From Methylophilaceae bacterium (GTDB taxonomy: Bacteria; Pseudomonadota; Gammaproteobacteria; Burkholderiales; Methylophilaceae): DNA of 58,890 bases. Within the stretch, counting starts at the first letter, position 1; every line of letters begins with the position of its first letter. The translations under genes and the position numbers were made by a program. The notes beneath the pieces are model-generated. The model was not told where the DNA came from. It saw only the letters and a program-made list of their open reading frames with translations, and ran no database searches. The stretch is from positions 1 to 58,890 of the forward strand of contig CANCPF010000008.1 of NCBI GenBank assembly GCA_947379975.1. Direction: 5' to 3'. Positions 33,788 through 42,667 of the stretch are shown in pieces.

Positions 33788-35929
33788 ATGAACAGTCTCT
33801 TATACCCAAATACACCATACCCAAACACGCTATTCCCAAGAACCCCAATTTTGAATGGCAACGATGTAGCAGCCACGCGTGAAGCACTGCTCACTTATTT
33901 TCTAACTACTTTTAATCGCTATGAGCAGTTATTCGAAACGCTGGTGAATGAACAGGCTTACCAGCAAAAACCTATTGCCTTACGTCATCCGCTGATTTTT
34001 TACTTTGGTCACACTGCGACTTTTTTCGTGAATAAATTGCTGTTGGCCGGCTTGCTTAAGGAGCGCATCAACCCAAAGTTTGAGGCTATGTTTTCAGTGG
34101 GTGTAGATGAAATGAGTTGGGATGATTTGAACGATGCCCACTACGATTGGCCAACTTCTGTTGAGCTCAAGCATTATCGTGACCAAGTGCGTGAGACGGT
34201 AGAGGCGTTGATTAAAACTGCGCCGCTGACCTTGCCAATTGATTGGCAGCATCCATGGTGGGTGATTATTATGGCAATTGAGCATGAGCGCATCCATCTG
34301 GAAACATCTTCTGTATTAATTCGCCAACAAAAATTAACACTAGTCCAGCCACATGCGGCGTGGCCAACTTGCAACCGCTCAGGCGCCGCGCCCAATAATT
34401 CTTTAGTCACCATTCCTGCCGGTGAGGTGCGTTTAAATAAAGAATACAGTGCGGCAGAATACGGTTGGGATAACGAATACGGTTTGCATGAAGCGCACAT
34501 TGCCGAATTTCAGGCGAGCCGTTATTTAGTGAGTAACGGCGAGTTTTTAGACTTTGTCACGGCCGGTGGTTATAGCAATGACGCCTATTGGAACACTGAA
34601 GGCGCACAGTGGAAAAACTTTGCCCTAGCGACACATCCTACATTTTGGTTACGCAAAAATGATACATGGCACTTACGTCTAATGACAGAGGAAGTCGCCA
34701 TGCCGTGGGATTGGCCAGCTGAGGTGAATTATCACGAAGCTAAAGCCTTTTGCAATTGGAAGGCGCAGCATACTGGCCTAACGGTGCGCCTGCCTAGCGA
34801 GGACGAATGGTATCGCTTGTATGATTTTGCCGGAGTGACGGCTGTGCCTGATAAGCAAGTGGCAGCTGCAAACATTCATCTCGATTATGCCGCTTCAGCC
34901 TGCCCAGTGAACGATTTCAGTCACGGCGACCTTTATGATGTGACCGGCAATGTTTGGCAATGGACAGAAACGCCGATCTATCCGCTGAGTGGTTTTGCTG
35001 TACACCCTTTGTACGACGATTTCACCACGCCGACTTTTGATGGCAGACACAATCTTCTTAAAGGCGGTTCGTGGATTTCTTGTGGCAACGAAGCTTTATA
35101 TAGCGCACGCTATGCTTTTCGTCGTCATTTCTTTCAGCATGCCGGATTCCGCTACGTGGTTGCCGATGCGCTAGCAAGCGTGCCAGCATCACATTATGAA
35201 ACAGATAAATTAATCTCTGAATATGCTGAGTTTCACTATGGCGACAGTTATTTTGGCGTGGAGAATTTTACCAAAGCGCTCGCCGATATCGCCATTAGCG
35301 CTTCTGCCGGCAAGCCTGCGCGCAAAGCACTAGATTTAGGCTGTGCTTCAGGTCGGGCAACGTTTGAATTGGCGCGACATTTTGAGCATGTCACCGGTAT
35401 CGACTTTTCAGTGCGCCTGATTGAATCTGGCGTGCAAATGGCGGAAAAAGGCGAGCTAAACTATACGCTGGTCGATGAAGGCCAGTTAATTACGTATAAA
35501 ACGCGCACGCTGGTTGGCCTAGGCTTAGATAACTTGAAAGGAAGCGTAGCATTTTTACAAGGCGATGCGTGCAATCTCAAGCCCTCATTAAGCGAATATG
35601 ACTTGATCCTTGCGGCTAACCTGATTGATCGCTTATACAGCCCGCAAAAATTCCTTTCCAGCATACATGAGCGGATTAACATTGGCGGTATCCTACTAAT
35701 TGCTTCACCTTATACCTGGTTGGAAGAGCATACCAAACGCGAAGAATGGGTAGGTGGCTTCAAACATAATGCCGAAAATTTCACAACACTAGATGGTTTA
35801 AAAGAACAATTAGGTAAACACTTTCGCTTAATGGCCGCACCTGTGGATGTGCCTTTTGTCATCCGGGAAACCAAGCGAAAATTCCAACATTCCCTTTCAG
35901 AAGTAACGCTTTGGGAGCGTATTGTTTGA
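33788..35929 (+). CDS. ovoA: 5-histidylcysteine sulfoxide synthase / mercaptohistidine methyltransferase
   Basis: OvoA is the first enzyme of ovothiol synthesis. It couples histidine and cysteine oxidatively to 5-histidylcysteine sulfoxide, and its C-terminal domain is the likely N-methyltransferase. The 713 residues show three parts: a DinB-like helical domain (about 25-180) with the iron-binding motif His166-x3-His170-x-Glu172 (EHERIHLE); an FGE-sulfatase-like domain (about 195-450; HGDLYDVTGNVWQWTETP, LLKGGSWISCGNEALYSARYAFR); and a SAM methyltransferase domain (about 470-713) with the motif LDLGCASGRATFEL. The start is the ATG at 33788. The next gene overlaps its stop codon. Confidence 0.95.
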   Translation: MNSLLYPNTPYPNTLFPRTPILNGNDVAATREALLTYFLTTFNRYEQLFETLVNEQAYQQKPIALRHPLIFYFGHTATFFVNKLLLAGLLKERINPKFEAMFSVGVDEMSWDDLNDAHYDWPTSVELKHYRDQVRETVEALIKTAPLTLPIDWQHPWWVIIMAIEHERIHLETSSVLIRQQKLTLVQPHAAWPTCNRSGAAPNNSLVTIPAGEVRLNKEYSAAEYGWDNEYGLHEAHIAEFQASRYLVSNGEFLDFVTAGGYSNDAYWNTEGAQWKNFALATHPTFWLRKNDTWHLRLMTEEVAMPWDWPAEVNYHEAKAFCNWKAQHTGLTVRLPSEDEWYRLYDFAGVTAVPDKQVAAANIHLDYAASACPVNDFSHGDLYDVTGNVWQWTETPIYPLSGFAVHPLYDDFTTPTFDGRHNLLKGGSWISCGNEALYSARYAFRRHFFQHAGFRYVVADALASVPASHYETDKLISEYAEFHYGDSYFGVENFTKALADIAISASAGKPARKALDLGCASGRATFELARHFEHVTGIDFSVRLIESGVQMAEKGELNYTLVDEGQLITYKTRTLVGLGLDNLKGSVAFLQGDACNLKPSLSEYDLILAANLIDRLYSPQKFLSSIHERINIGGILLIASPYTWLEEHTKREEWVGGFKHNAENFTTLDGLKEQLGKHFRLMAAPVDVPFVIRETKRKFQHSLSEVTLWERIV

Positions 35930-37095
35930 CTGTAGATTTTGATAAAGTCATTGTGCGCGATGACACGGCTTCGGTGAAATACGATGGTCGAGCCGCCTAT
36001 TTTGGCACGGCGGATGTCTTGCCGTTGTGGGTTGCTGATATGGATTTTGCCGCCCCAGAAGCTGTTACTAAAGCGCTTATGCGACGTGCAGAAAATCCGA
36101 TTTATGGTTATAGCTTTTATCCAGAAAGCTTGTATGACGCGCTTAGTGATTGGTTAAAAAAACGCCACGGTTGGACAGTGCCGCACGAATGGATAATGAT
36201 TGCACCCGGTGTCGTAACGTCATTATTCGCCACCGTTAGCGCTTTTGCAGAAGCTGGCGAGGGCGTTATTGTGCAACCACCAGTGTATTCCCCGTTTTTT
36301 TCTGCAGTCACAAGCAATCAGCGCCGTTTGATTGAAAACCCATTATTACTGGAAAATGGCCGCTACCACATCGACTTTGAACACCTTGAGCATTGCGCTG
36401 CTGAAGGCGCTAAATTACTGCTGTTATGCTCACCGCACAACCCAGTTGGGCGCGTCTGGACTAAAGCAGAACTGCTCCAGTTATTAGACATTGCACGCCG
36501 TTACGATTTAACCATTTTATCTGATGAGATTCACGCTGATTTGGTTTATCCCGGCGAGAAACATACGACATTGGCAACACTAGCCAATCATAACGATAAA
36601 ATTATCACAGCCGTAGCGCCAAGCAAAACCTTCAATATCCCCGGGCTCGGATTGTCGGCATTGATCGTGCCTAACCTTGAGCAGCGCGTTAAATTGCAAA
36701 AAGTTTTTGATAGTCTGCATTTAAGCAATACCAACCCATTTAGTATTACGGCGTTTGAAGCCGCTTATCGTGGTGGCGAAGCTTGGCTAGACAATCTGTT
36801 GATTTATCTACGCAATAATCGTGAATTTGTGAGCGACTATCTTACCAAAAACCTACCCAATATTAAGCTGATTCAATCTCAGGGTACGTATTTATTGTGG
36901 CTGGATTGCCGAGACTTAGGCATGAGTGATTTACAGCTTAAAGATTTTTTTGTGCAACAAGCCAAAGTTGGCTTGAATGCCGGCGAATCTTTTGGCCAAG
37001 GCGGCAGCGGCTTTATGCGACTGAATATTGCAGCGCCACGTGCAGTGATTGCCGAAGCCTTGATGCGTATTAACAATGCGTTAAAAGGCAGATGA
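35926..37095 (+). CDS. PLP-dependent C-S lyase, MalY/PatB family (OvoB candidate)
   Basis: This 389-residue fold-type I PLP enzyme carries the cofactor lysine Lys234 in APSKTFNIPGLG, Asp200 in ILSDEIHADLVYPG, and the MalY/PatB opening VLPLWVADMDFAAPEAVTKAL. The family cleaves C-S bonds of cystathionine and cysteine conjugates. It starts with TTG at 35926, overlapping the ovoA stop by four bases, with GGGAG eight bases before it. Such tight coupling to ovoA makes it the likely sulfoxide lyase (OvoB role) that releases 5-mercaptohistidine from OvoA's product. That substrate is inferred from position. Confidence 0.88.
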   Translation: MTVDFDKVIVRDDTASVKYDGRAAYFGTADVLPLWVADMDFAAPEAVTKALMRRAENPIYGYSFYPESLYDALSDWLKKRHGWTVPHEWIMIAPGVVTSLFATVSAFAEAGEGVIVQPPVYSPFFSAVTSNQRRLIENPLLLENGRYHIDFEHLEHCAAEGAKLLLLCSPHNPVGRVWTKAELLQLLDIARRYDLTILSDEIHADLVYPGEKHTTLATLANHNDKIITAVAPSKTFNIPGLGLSALIVPNLEQRVKLQKVFDSLHLSNTNPFSITAFEAAYRGGEAWLDNLLIYLRNNREFVSDYLTKNLPNIKLIQSQGTYLLWLDCRDLGMSDLQLKDFFVQQAKVGLNAGESFGQGGSGFMRLNIAAPRAVIAEALMRINNALKGR

Positions 37096-37135
37096 TGGTT
37101 TTAGGCTGGCAACTTTATAATTTGAGTGAATTGAT

Positions 37136-37528
37136 ATGAAAAAAATAATCAAGACTGATACCGAGTGGCGACATCAACTTAGCCCCATACAATATGAAGT
37201 CACGCGACATGCTGCCACGGAGCGACCTGGCACTGGGGAGTTTTGTCATCACCACGAAGTTGGTATTTATACCTGCGTATGTTGCAATACGCCCCTTTTT
37301 GAATCCGATACCAAATTTGATTCAGGCTGTGGTTGGCCAAGTTACTTTAAAGCGCTAAATCCGGAAAATGTAAAAGAACTCACGGATAATACGCATGGTA
37401 TGTCGCGTACTGAAGTGATCTGCAATGTATGTGATGCACATCTCGGCCATGTTTTCAACGATGGTCCAGCACCCACTGGACTACGCTACTGTATTAACTC
37501 TGCCTCATTGAGTTTTGAAGCTAAATAG
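37136..37528 (+). CDS. msrB: Peptide-methionine (R)-S-oxide reductase
   Basis: MsrB reduces the R-sulfoxide of methionine in proteins. The 130-residue protein has the structural zinc CXXC pairs (Cys47-x2-Cys50 in CVCC, and CNVCDAHLGH), FDSGCGWPSYF, and the catalytic cysteine in LRYCINSASL. It is cytoplasmic, having no signal. It lies 40 bases after the C-S lyase and is probably in the ovoA transcript, which fits a shared role in oxidative damage control. Confidence 0.96.
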   Translation: MKKIIKTDTEWRHQLSPIQYEVTRHAATERPGTGEFCHHHEVGIYTCVCCNTPLFESDTKFDSGCGWPSYFKALNPENVKELTDNTHGMSRTEVICNVCDAHLGHVFNDGPAPTGLRYCINSASLSFEAK

Positions 37529-37569
37529 CTGGTCATAAAAGTAGCAAAGTAAAGCGAACGACTCACCGC

Positions 37570-37776
37570 TTATAAGTTACTTTTTTGTTCCGCAAGCTCT
37601 TTCATGAATTGGGCAACGTCCCACTCGCAACCACCACAGCCTGAGATAGCGCCAGTCCATCCAGAAATGTCATCCATGTCCATGCCTTGCTCGAACAGGA
37701 TTTTTATCTTGCCACGTGTGGTGCCGCTACAAGTACACATAATTTCATTTTCTGCGTTTTCGCTCATGGTGTTCAT
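37570..37776 (-). CDS. BFD-like [2Fe-2S] protein
   Basis: This is a 68-residue protein with the bacterioferritin-associated ferredoxin (BFD) pattern: MCTCSGTTRGKI near the N-terminus and GAISGCGGCEWD in the middle. The four cysteines (C-x-C ... C-x2-C) would hold one [2Fe-2S] cluster. BFD domains donate electrons to bacterioferritin or occur in nitrite reductases and NifU. No bacterioferritin gene is nearby, so the partner is open. An in-frame ATG three codons downstream is an alternative start. Confidence 0.8.
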   Translation of the reverse strand: MNTMSENAENEIMCTCSGTTRGKIKILFEQGMDMDDISGWTGAISGCGGCEWDVAQFMKELAEQKSNL

Positions 37777-37954
37777 GTTGGTATATTTTTAGGATTTAGC
37801 AGTGATGTAACTTAATAATATCAATCTATTTTAAATTTTTAGTCATTAACAGCAATCAGAATATAAGCTGCGGCAGTCATTTTGAAAATTCTCTTCTAGT
37901 TTAATTAACTTCATCATTAATGCATCGTTATCTCTTAATTGGTGTCCAGTTTTG

Positions 37955-38875
37955 TCAGACAATTACATAATACAAAGTTTCATCATTAAGCGTTTTAACT
38001 AAATGGTCAAACACTATTCTCACTCGTTCCGCGACTGGGCCTAGTTGTGGACGATAAACATAAACGCCCCAAGGTGCAGGCGATTGCTCTGTTAATACAG
38101 CCACTAATTTTCCTGTGCGGAGGTATTCTGCACATAAAAAATCAGGTAGTTGGCCATAACCAATACCTGCCAATACTGCTTCCAATTCAGCTTGCGGATC
38201 ATCGGTAATAAATGCCGGTGCGGTAGGCAGGCAATCGGGCTCATTTGCAAAAGACCATGGCCATATTCTGCCTGTATTTTGGTCAACCAAACCTATGTGT
38301 GGCATTTGGCATAGGTCATTCACTTGATCTGGCATGCCGTATTTTTCAATGAGTTCTGGCGAGCCTACGATATGAAACTTAATTTCTCTGGCGCGTCTTG
38401 CAACATTTCTACTGTCACTAAAAAAGCCTATCCGCACGCCAATATCCATTTGATCCGCAACAACATTATCGATCAAATCTGACAATCTTAAGTCGAGTTG
38501 AATACCTGGGTAATCTTTAACCAAATCAGTGAGTGCTGGCAGTAAATATAGTCGCCCCAATGAACTCGGCATGGTGATTTTGACAGATCCTTCTATGCGC
38601 TGAGTCTCTAAACTTTTATTAAGTTGAAACAGCGCATCCACTTGGCCAATCACAATTTCACTTTTTTGTGCCATCTGTTTGCCAAATTCGGTGATGCTTG
38701 TGTTGCGCGTACTTCTGTAGAACAGCGGCTCGCCTAATAACGCTTCGAGTTCTTTTATCGCGCGCGTCACAGATTGTGGTGAGACCCCTAGTCTTTTAGA
38801 AGCAACTCTAAAATTTAAAGACTCGGCGACCACTTTAAAAATACGAAGCATCTCTAATTGGTTTTGCATATTCAA
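37955..38875 (-). CDS. LysR-type regulator, divergent from iorAB
   Basis: The 306-residue protein has the N-terminal helix-turn-helix (LRIFKVVAESLNFRVASKRLGVSPQSVTRAIKELEALLG) and a LysR substrate domain with VKITMPSSLGRLYLLPAL and DIGVRIG, typical of the group that includes many single-target regulators. It is divergent from iorA with a 155-base shared region containing a perfect 29-base palindrome, so it very likely controls the molybdenum hydroxylase operon, possibly in answer to the enzyme's substrate. Confidence 0.92.
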   Translation of the reverse strand: MNMQNQLEMLRIFKVVAESLNFRVASKRLGVSPQSVTRAIKELEALLGEPLFYRSTRNTSITEFGKQMAQKSEIVIGQVDALFQLNKSLETQRIEGSVKITMPSSLGRLYLLPALTDLVKDYPGIQLDLRLSDLIDNVVADQMDIGVRIGFFSDSRNVARRAREIKFHIVGSPELIEKYGMPDQVNDLCQMPHIGLVDQNTGRIWPWSFANEPDCLPTAPAFITDDPQAELEAVLAGIGYGQLPDFLCAEYLRTGKLVAVLTEQSPAPWGVYVYRPQLGPVAERVRIVFDHLVKTLNDETLYYVIV

Positions 38876-38882
38876 TTAATCC

Positions 38883-38911
38883 ATAATTTGGAATTATCAA
38901 TTCCAAATTAT
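38883..38911. promoter_or_regulatory. Perfect 29-base palindromic operator between lysR and iorA
   Basis: ATAATTTGGAATT (38883-38895) and AATTCCAAATTAT (38899-38911) are exact inverted copies around ATC. It contains T-N11-A cores as expected for LysR binding and lies 7 bases before the regulator start and about 120 bases before iorA. A half-site-like ATTCCATA follows at about 38910. This is the strongest operator candidate in the window. Confidence 0.8.
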
Positions 38912-39030
38912 TCCATATTATGACAACTAACACTATGCGATAGTATAAGTTAATTATTAAATTATTCTAATTTTCGTAAAGAATAGTTGATGCGTCGGAA
39001 TATATTAAAAAAGCAAAGGCACAATCCAAT

Positions 39031-39489
39031 ATGATTACTTTGAACATAAATGGCAAGGATGTACAGCTCGACGCCGCAGAAGATATGCCTATTTTATGGG
39101 CATTACGAGATATCGTACATCTTACCGGTACTAAGTTTGGTTGCGGTATGGCGCTATGTGGCGCTTGTACTGTGCATCTTGATGGTCAGGCGATACGCTC
39201 TTGCGTAACGCCTATCGCAGCGGCTGTTGGTAAAAAAATCAGCACCATTGAGCATATGCAAAATGATAAAGTCGGTCAAGCGGTGCAAGCTGCATGGAGT
39301 GCCGTTGACGTAGTGCAATGTGGTTACTGTCAATCCGGCCAGATTATGGCAGCAACAGCACTGCTCACTAGCAATCAAAAACCTACAGATGAAGATATTG
39401 ACGCCGCGATGAGTGGCAATATTTGCCGCTGCGGTACTTATCCCCGAATTCGTGCGGCGATCCACGAAGCTGCGAATAAGTTAGCTTAA
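39031..39489 (+). CDS. iorA: Molybdenum hydroxylase small [2Fe-2S] subunit (IorA-like)
   Basis: This 152-residue protein has two [2Fe-2S] domains: a plant-type site (TKFGCGMALCGACTVHLDG with a further CV) and a helical C-terminal site (VVQCGYCQSGQIM and SGNICRCGTYPRI). It is the electron-transfer subunit of xanthine oxidase family enzymes of the isoquinoline 1-oxidoreductase/aldehyde oxidase type. It passes electrons from the molybdenum centre of the next gene's product to an acceptor, often a cytochrome. No FAD subunit gene is present, which matches this two-subunit type. Confidence 0.93.
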   Translation: MITLNINGKDVQLDAAEDMPILWALRDIVHLTGTKFGCGMALCGACTVHLDGQAIRSCVTPIAAAVGKKISTIEHMQNDKVGQAVQAAWSAVDVVQCGYCQSGQIMAATALLTSNQKPTDEDIDAAMSGNICRCGTYPRIRAAIHEAANKLA

Positions 39490-39499
39490 GGAGCCAACC

Positions 39500-41677
39500 A
39501 TGAACTCCCATTTAAATATTTCAAGACGTACTTTTATTAAAGCCACGGCATTAGCCGTTGGTGGTTTGGTCATCGCATTCTCTACGCCTAATGCCAAGCG
39601 ATTTCTGTTGCCCGGTATCGCTAATGCTAACGCAAGTGAAGAAGGTAAAAAACTACCCACTCCCAATGCTTTTTTGCGCGTAGGAACAGATAACACGCTT
39701 ACAGTAATGCTGGCTCACAGTGAAATGGGCCAAAGTATTTGGACTACATTGCCGATGCTGATTGCTGAGGAGTTGGATGCAGACTGGAGCAAAATTAAAG
39801 TGATGCACGCGCCTGCTGCGCCAGAATATATCCACACGGCTTATGGTATTCAAATCACTGGTGGATCTTCGACGACTTGGTCTGAATTTGATCGTTATCG
39901 TCAGGCCGGCGCTTTGACGCGCGCATTGTTAGTCAGTGCCGCTGCAAACAAATTGGGTGTTGCGGTGGAAAGCCTCAAAACAGAAAATGGTTTTGTGATT
40001 AGTGGTGATACGAAAATTAGTTATGGCGACTTGGCAGAAGCGGCAGCTAAACTAGAAACACCTAAAACAGTCACGCTCAAAGCCCCAAAAGATTGGAAAA
40101 TTATTGGCAAAGCTACTAAGCGTCTTGATGGTCCTGAGAAAATCAATGGTACGGCAATGTTCGGCCAAGACGTTCACTTTGATGGCTTAATGACTGCGAT
40201 GGTAGCTCGCTCACCGGTTTTTGGGGGCACTGTTAAATCTTTTGATGCTAGTGCATCCAAAAAAATTAAAGGCGTACATCAAGTATTGCAAGTGCCATCA
40301 GGTGTCGCTGTTATTGCCGATAATTACTGGGCTGCCAAGCAGGGTCGTGACGCACTTAAAGTCGAATGGGACCTAGGTAAAAACGCTAGCCTTGATTCAA
40401 AAGCCATGCTCGTCGAATTTAGGAAACTGGCCAATACGCAAGGATTAACGGCAGCAAGTATGGGCGACATTAAAACAGCCGCTGCTAAAGCTAGTAAAAC
40501 TTTAGAAGCTGAATATTCTTTACCTTATTTAGCTCACTCACCGATGGAGCCACTTAATTGCACAGTAAAAATTAGCAAAGATGCCTGCGAAATTTGGACT
40601 GGGACGCAAATGCCAGGCACAGATCAGCAAGCGGCGGCCAAAATATTGGGGCTAAAACCTGAGCAGGTGACGATGCATACTTTGTTTCTAGGTGGTGGTT
40701 TTGGTCGACGCGCCAACCCAGCGGCAGATTTTGTTTCTGAGGCGGTTCAAGTGGCTAAGGCGGCGGGTGTTCCAGTAAAAACTGTATGGAGCCGCGAGGA
40801 CGATGTTAAGGGCGGTTACTACCGGCCGATGTACTTGCATAAAGCCAAAATTGGGGTGGATGCTAAAGGTTTGCCAGTGGCATGGGAGCATGTGGCGGTA
40901 GGTCAGTCCATAATGTTGGGCACGCCGTTTGAAGCCTATCAAATTAAAGATGGGGTAGATGCAACATCGGTAGAAGGCGTTGCAGATTCACCTTACGTCA
41001 AAGGCACGCCAAATCATCATGTGAGTTTGCACACCCCGAAAATTGGCGTTCCGGTTCTTTGGTGGCGTTCAGTTGGGCATAGCCATTCCGCGTTTGTAAT
41101 GGAAAGTCTGATCGATGAATTAGCGCACGCTGCAGGTAGAGATTCGCTGGATTATCGCCGCCAAATATTAAAAGATCATCCGCGTCACTTAGCCGCGCTT
41201 AATTTGGCAGCAGAAAAATCTGGTTGGGGTAAGCCTTTAGCTAAAGGTGTGTTCCGTGGCATTGCTGTGCATGAATCTTTTGGCAGTTTTGTTACGCAAG
41301 TGGCTGAAGTTTCAGTGGATAAGGGCGTTGTGAAAGTCCACAGAATGGTCTGTGCGATTGATTGCGGACTTTCAGTAAATCCAGACTCACTGAAAGCACA
41401 AATGGAATCCTCTATTTCTTTTGGCCTTGGTGCGGCAATGCAAAGTGAAGTTACTTTCAAAGATGGCATGGTGCAGCAATCAAACTTCCATGACTACAAG
41501 GTGATGCGCATGAATGAAATGCCAAAAGTTGAGGTATACATCGTTCAAAGTACTGAGAAAATGGGTGGTGTCGGTGAACCTGGCCTGCCACCAGTAGCAC
41601 CTGCTGTTACCAATGCCATTTTTGCCGCCACTGGTAAACGTATCCGTACCTTGCCTATTGGCGATCAGCTGGTTTAA
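39500..41677 (+). CDS. iorB: Molybdenum hydroxylase large subunit (IorB-like)
   Basis: This 725-residue molybdopterin-cytosine-dinucleotide subunit begins with a Tat signal (ISRRTFIKATALAVGGLVIAF), so the folded enzyme is exported to the periplasm. Recognisable parts include MGQSIWTTLPMLIAEELDADW, YLAHSPMEPLNCT, GGGFGRRANPAADFVSEAV and the C-terminal MGGVGEPGLPPVAPAVTNAIFAATGKR, which carries the catalytic glutamate of this family. Relatives oxidise N-heterocycles or aldehydes; the substrate here is not known. Gap to iorA is 10 bases, with GGAG as ribosome binding site. Confidence 0.93.
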   Translation: MNSHLNISRRTFIKATALAVGGLVIAFSTPNAKRFLLPGIANANASEEGKKLPTPNAFLRVGTDNTLTVMLAHSEMGQSIWTTLPMLIAEELDADWSKIKVMHAPAAPEYIHTAYGIQITGGSSTTWSEFDRYRQAGALTRALLVSAAANKLGVAVESLKTENGFVISGDTKISYGDLAEAAAKLETPKTVTLKAPKDWKIIGKATKRLDGPEKINGTAMFGQDVHFDGLMTAMVARSPVFGGTVKSFDASASKKIKGVHQVLQVPSGVAVIADNYWAAKQGRDALKVEWDLGKNASLDSKAMLVEFRKLANTQGLTAASMGDIKTAAAKASKTLEAEYSLPYLAHSPMEPLNCTVKISKDACEIWTGTQMPGTDQQAAAKILGLKPEQVTMHTLFLGGGFGRRANPAADFVSEAVQVAKAAGVPVKTVWSREDDVKGGYYRPMYLHKAKIGVDAKGLPVAWEHVAVGQSIMLGTPFEAYQIKDGVDATSVEGVADSPYVKGTPNHHVSLHTPKIGVPVLWWRSVGHSHSAFVMESLIDELAHAAGRDSLDYRRQILKDHPRHLAALNLAAEKSGWGKPLAKGVFRGIAVHESFGSFVTQVAEVSVDKGVVKVHRMVCAIDCGLSVNPDSLKAQMESSISFGLGAAMQSEVTFKDGMVQQSNFHDYKVMRMNEMPKVEVYIVQSTEKMGGVGEPGLPPVAPAVTNAIFAATGKRIRTLPIGDQLV

Positions 41678-41680
41678 CGA

Positions 41681-42664
41681 TTGAAATCTCTAGATTGGCA
41701 AGTGCTGAGACGGGCCGTTGAGTGGCTGGATAGCGGCTATAAAGCCCATTTATTCACAGTGGTAAACACTTGGGGGTCGGCACCACGATTGCCAGGAGCA
41801 TTGTTAGTTGTGCGTGAAGATGGTCATCTTATAGGCTCAGTATCTGGCGGTTGTATTGAAGATGATTTGGCTGACAAGGCGCGCAATAACGAGTTGCCGC
41901 AGAGGCCAACTGTTATAGAGTATGGCGTAAGCAATAACGATGCACATCGATTTGGTATTCCATGTGGTGGTCGTTTGCAGATATTTGTTGAGCCTTTAAA
42001 TGATTCAGCGCACTTTTTATTGTTGCTGCAAAATATACAACAACGTCAGTTAATCAAACGCTCAGTCAGCTTAAGTACTGGGCAAGCAATATTAAGCCAA
42101 GTGCAACCTGAAGGTCAGCCAAGAATCGAGGGTGATTGGTTTCACAGCTACTTTGGCCCGCAGTGGCGCTTGCTTATCATAGGTGCAAATCAACTTGGTT
42201 CTGTGTTGGCAAGCATGGCGCAGTTGCTGGATTTTGCTGTACTGATTTGTGATCCGCGTGAAGACATGCGGGCAGAGTGGCATGTAGAAGGCGTTGAGTG
42301 GGTTTATGAAATGCCAGACGATGCCGTGTTGGAAGTCAATCCAGATGCTTTTACTGCTATTGTTGCCGTGACGCACGACCCCAAGTTGGATGACATGGCA
42401 TTGCTTGAAGCGCTCAAATCAAATGCATTTTATGTAGGCGCGCTGGGCTCAAGAAAGAATCAGGAAAAACGACGAGAGCGCATGCGTATGTTTGATCTAA
42501 GCGAAGCGGAAATAGCCACTTTGCATGGGCCTGTGGGCCTATCAATCGGTAGCCGCACTCCCGCAGAAATCGCGATTTCAATACTGGCCGAGCTTATTCA
42601 GGTTAGGGCGAAACAACTTAAAGCAAAGGTCACCATTGACGAAACCATAAATTGTGCAGCTTAA
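41681..42664 (+). CDS. XdhC family Mo-cofactor sulfuration/insertion chaperone
   Basis: This 327-residue protein of the XdhC/CoxI family binds molybdenum cofactor and assists its sulfuration and insertion into hydroxylases. Segments: VNTWGSAPRLPGALLVV, IGSVSGGCIEDDL, the central IPCGGRLQIFVEPL, and the Rossmann-like C-terminal half (LLIIGANQLGSVLASMAQLLDF, VAVTHDPKLDDMALLEAL, YVGALGSRKNQEKR, GLSIGSRTPAEIAISILAELI). It starts with TTG three bases after iorB and is surely co-transcribed; it is most likely dedicated to IorB. Confidence 0.9.
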   Translation: MKSLDWQVLRRAVEWLDSGYKAHLFTVVNTWGSAPRLPGALLVVREDGHLIGSVSGGCIEDDLADKARNNELPQRPTVIEYGVSNNDAHRFGIPCGGRLQIFVEPLNDSAHFLLLLQNIQQRQLIKRSVSLSTGQAILSQVQPEGQPRIEGDWFHSYFGPQWRLLIIGANQLGSVLASMAQLLDFAVLICDPREDMRAEWHVEGVEWVYEMPDDAVLEVNPDAFTAIVAVTHDPKLDDMALLEALKSNAFYVGALGSRKNQEKRRERMRMFDLSEAEIATLHGPVGLSIGSRTPAEIAISILAELIQVRAKQLKAKVTIDETINCAA

Positions 42665-42667
42665 TCG

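Noticed and set aside
35461..35682. Open frame antisense to ovoA and similar long antisense frames inside gltB, czcA and iorB
   Set aside because: They are shadows of strongly conserved coding frames on the opposite strand and have no ribosome binding site or recognisable domain.
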